Shown here piece after piece: positions 5,520-6,428 of a stretch of 6,428 bases of DNA. A program made the translations under genes and the position numbers. This stretch comes from Candidatus Coatesiibacteriota bacterium. Lineage in GTDB: Bacteria > RBG-13-66-14. Below the pieces are notes generated by a model. That model was not told the DNA's origin and did no database searches. It saw only the letters and a program-made list of their open reading frames with translations. Numbering within the stretch: position 1 is the first letter of the stretch; every line of letters begins with the position of its first letter. The stretch is from NCBI GenBank assembly GCA_030631385.1, contig DAOVLG010000110.1:1-6428 (forward strand). The letters run 5' to 3'.

Positions 5520-6242
5520 ATGGCTACCGATTTCGAAAAGGCCCTCGAGTTCTTCCCGCCCGACCCTGGCCTGCAGATCCCCCGGGCCAACCTGGTGGCC
5601 GAGCGTGGCGTGGTGAGGCTGGGCGACGGCTGGGCGGTACACTCCTACCTGGACGACCTGGCCTGCGGCGGGATTCCCAAACAACCCGAGGTGCTGGCCG
5701 CCATGCCGCCGGTGGATTGGGTCGGCTTCTGTTACGCCGGAGGTGAGTGGGAGGGCGTCCTGCGCCAGGCCTTCAACGCGGTCGTCGGTTGGCCCCGGAT
5801 CGGCTTCATCGGCAGGGAGCCCTTTCCGGAGCCGGAACACTCGGTTCGCTGGCTGGCTCCTCGGGACGACAAGGACGTGGCGGAGATAGACGAGCCCTGG
5901 CTCTGGAAGTATCATCCCAGCATCGTCCACTTCATCGAGAACGAGAACGCCTTCGGGGCCGAGGTGGGCGGCCACATCCGTTCCTTCGCCGCGGTCTACG
6001 CCGAGGACGGCGTGTACGCCGACCTGGGGGTGGCCACCCACCCCGATTTCCGCATGCGGGGCCTGGCCCGCTCCTGCGTCCTGGCGCTCTGCACCGAGCT
6101 GGTCCGCTTCGAGCTCGTCCCCTTCGCCGAAACCGGGGCCGATAACGTCTCCGGCCTCCACATGCCGCGCTCCATGGGCTGGGAGGAGATCCGGCTCCCC
6201 GACCTCTACTGCGTCAACCGCGAACCGCCGGCGCCGTCCTAG
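5520..6242 (+). CDS. GNAT family N-acetyltransferase
   Basis: A 240-residue likely cytoplasmic acetyl-CoA-dependent acyltransferase; the substrate is unknown. The GNAT fold is in the C-terminal half: the strand YADLGVATHPDF (166-177) leads into the acetyl-CoA pyrophosphate loop Arg178-Met-Arg-Gly181-Leu-Ala183, followed by a helix, then PFAETGADNVSGLHMPRSMGW (broken here at 201-221), where Asn209, Ser211 and the final MGW match the usual end of the domain. The layout recalls the ZmaR-like GNAT group, but this is tentative. Residues 1-110 are not recognised. ATG 5520 starts only 2 nt after the tgt stop and has no good Shine-Dalgarno sequence, so translation probably depends on ribosomes finishing tgt. 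A link to tRNA or queuosine modification is possible from position alone and is not shown by sequence. Confidence 0.85.
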   Translation: MATDFEKALEFFPPDPGLQIPRANLVAERGVVRLGDGWAVHSYLDDLACGGIPKQPEVLAAMPPVDWVGFCYAGGEWEGVLRQAFNAVVGWPRIGFIGREPFPEPEHSVRWLAPRDDKDVAEIDEPWLWKYHPSIVHFIENENAFGAEVGGHIRSFAAVYAEDGVYADLGVATHPDFRMRGLARSCVLALCTELVRFELVPFAETGADNVSGLHMPRSMGWEEIRLPDLYCVNREPPAPS

Positions 6243-6245
6243 CCC

Positions 6246-6291
6246 AACGCGGCGCGGGGGCGGGTGGGTCTAAAGACCCGCCCCTACGTTG
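6246..6291. repeat. Hairpin repeat, family A, copy 3
   Basis: The stem pairs 6262-6270 (GGGTGGGTC) with 6275-6283 (GACCCGCCC), nine pairs with one T-G wobble, around a TAAA loop, and ends in CCCTACGTTG (6282-6291). It begins just past the GNAT stop codon and could also help end or protect the tgt operon mRNA, though no T run follows. Confidence 0.85.
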
Positions 6292-6328
6292 ACGTAACCT
6301 CACGGGGTAAAATATTGACCGGCGACTT

Positions 6329-6363
6329 CCCTCTCCCCGTGGGAGAGGGGATGGGGGTGAGGG
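6329..6363. repeat. Hairpin repeat, family B, copy 2
   Basis: CCCTCTCCC (6329-6337) and GGGAGAGGG (6341-6349) form a perfect 9-bp stem with a 3-nt loop, followed by ATGGGGGTGAGGG. It is the inverted counterpart of 2144-2180. Confidence 0.75.
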
Positions 6364-6371
6364 CTACCTTA

Positions 6372-6411
6372 GATAAACCGCGGCGGGGATAGGAATCCCC
6401 GCCCTACATTA
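6372..6411. repeat. Hairpin repeat, family A, copy 4
   Basis: After the shared lead GATAAACCGCGGCG (6372-6385), a perfect 9-bp stem pairs 6382-6390 with 6395-6403 around an AGGA loop, and the tail is CCCTACATTA. It is the closest relative of copy 1. Confidence 0.85.
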
Positions 6412-6412
6412 T

Positions 6413-6428
6413 TCTCCCTCTCCCCTCT
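6413..6428. repeat. Partial hairpin repeat, family B, cut by the window end
   Basis: CTCCCTCTCCCCTCT matches the opening of the family B unit in the same orientation as 6329-6363; the rest lies outside the window. Confidence 0.5.

Noticed and set aside
5505..6161. 218-residue open frame on the minus strand
   Set aside because: It is antisense to the GNAT gene, whose acetyl-CoA loop is clear.

Overview
The window looks like a chromosomal segment from a high-GC, uncultured-type bacterium. The coding sequence is strongly GC-rich, and the genes are ordinary bacterial ones (pantothenate synthesis, tRNA modification, a redox enzyme, a sulfur-relay-like protein, a secreted protein). The spaces between them carry short G/C-rich hairpin repeats. 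No rRNA, tRNA, CRISPR array, transposase or phage gene was seen. The lineage cannot be fixed from sequence alone; a candidate phylum of the Coatesbacteria type is only a guess.

Layout: positions 1-198 are a gene-free stretch of clearly lower GC. panD (aspartate 1-decarboxylase, minus strand) follows, with its own terminator and a consensus-matching promoter. Divergent from it is a classical short-chain dehydrogenase (plus strand). This gene converges on a small DsrE-like protein (minus strand), with a hairpin terminator between them. Positions 2028-2312 hold a cluster of hairpin repeats. Then comes a large minus-strand gene for a secreted protein that joins a CsgG/FlgO-like domain to a von Willebrand factor A domain. 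It diverges from a two-gene operon, tgt (tRNA-guanine transglycosylase, with an unusual internal insertion) and a GNAT acetyltransferase 2 nt downstream. The window ends in a second cluster of the same hairpin repeats.

The genes do not form one pathway. The only clear operon is tgt-GNAT, whose spacing suggests translational coupling. panD makes beta-alanine for pantothenate/CoA, and the GNAT protein would use acetyl-CoA, but this is not evidence of a functional link.

No complete new multi-gene system was found. The most interesting points are a dispersed hairpin family whose stems differ in sequence but keep pairing, the roughly 40-residue insertion in Tgt, an Arg in PanD where an Asn is nearly always found, and the CsgG-like/vWA secreted protein.
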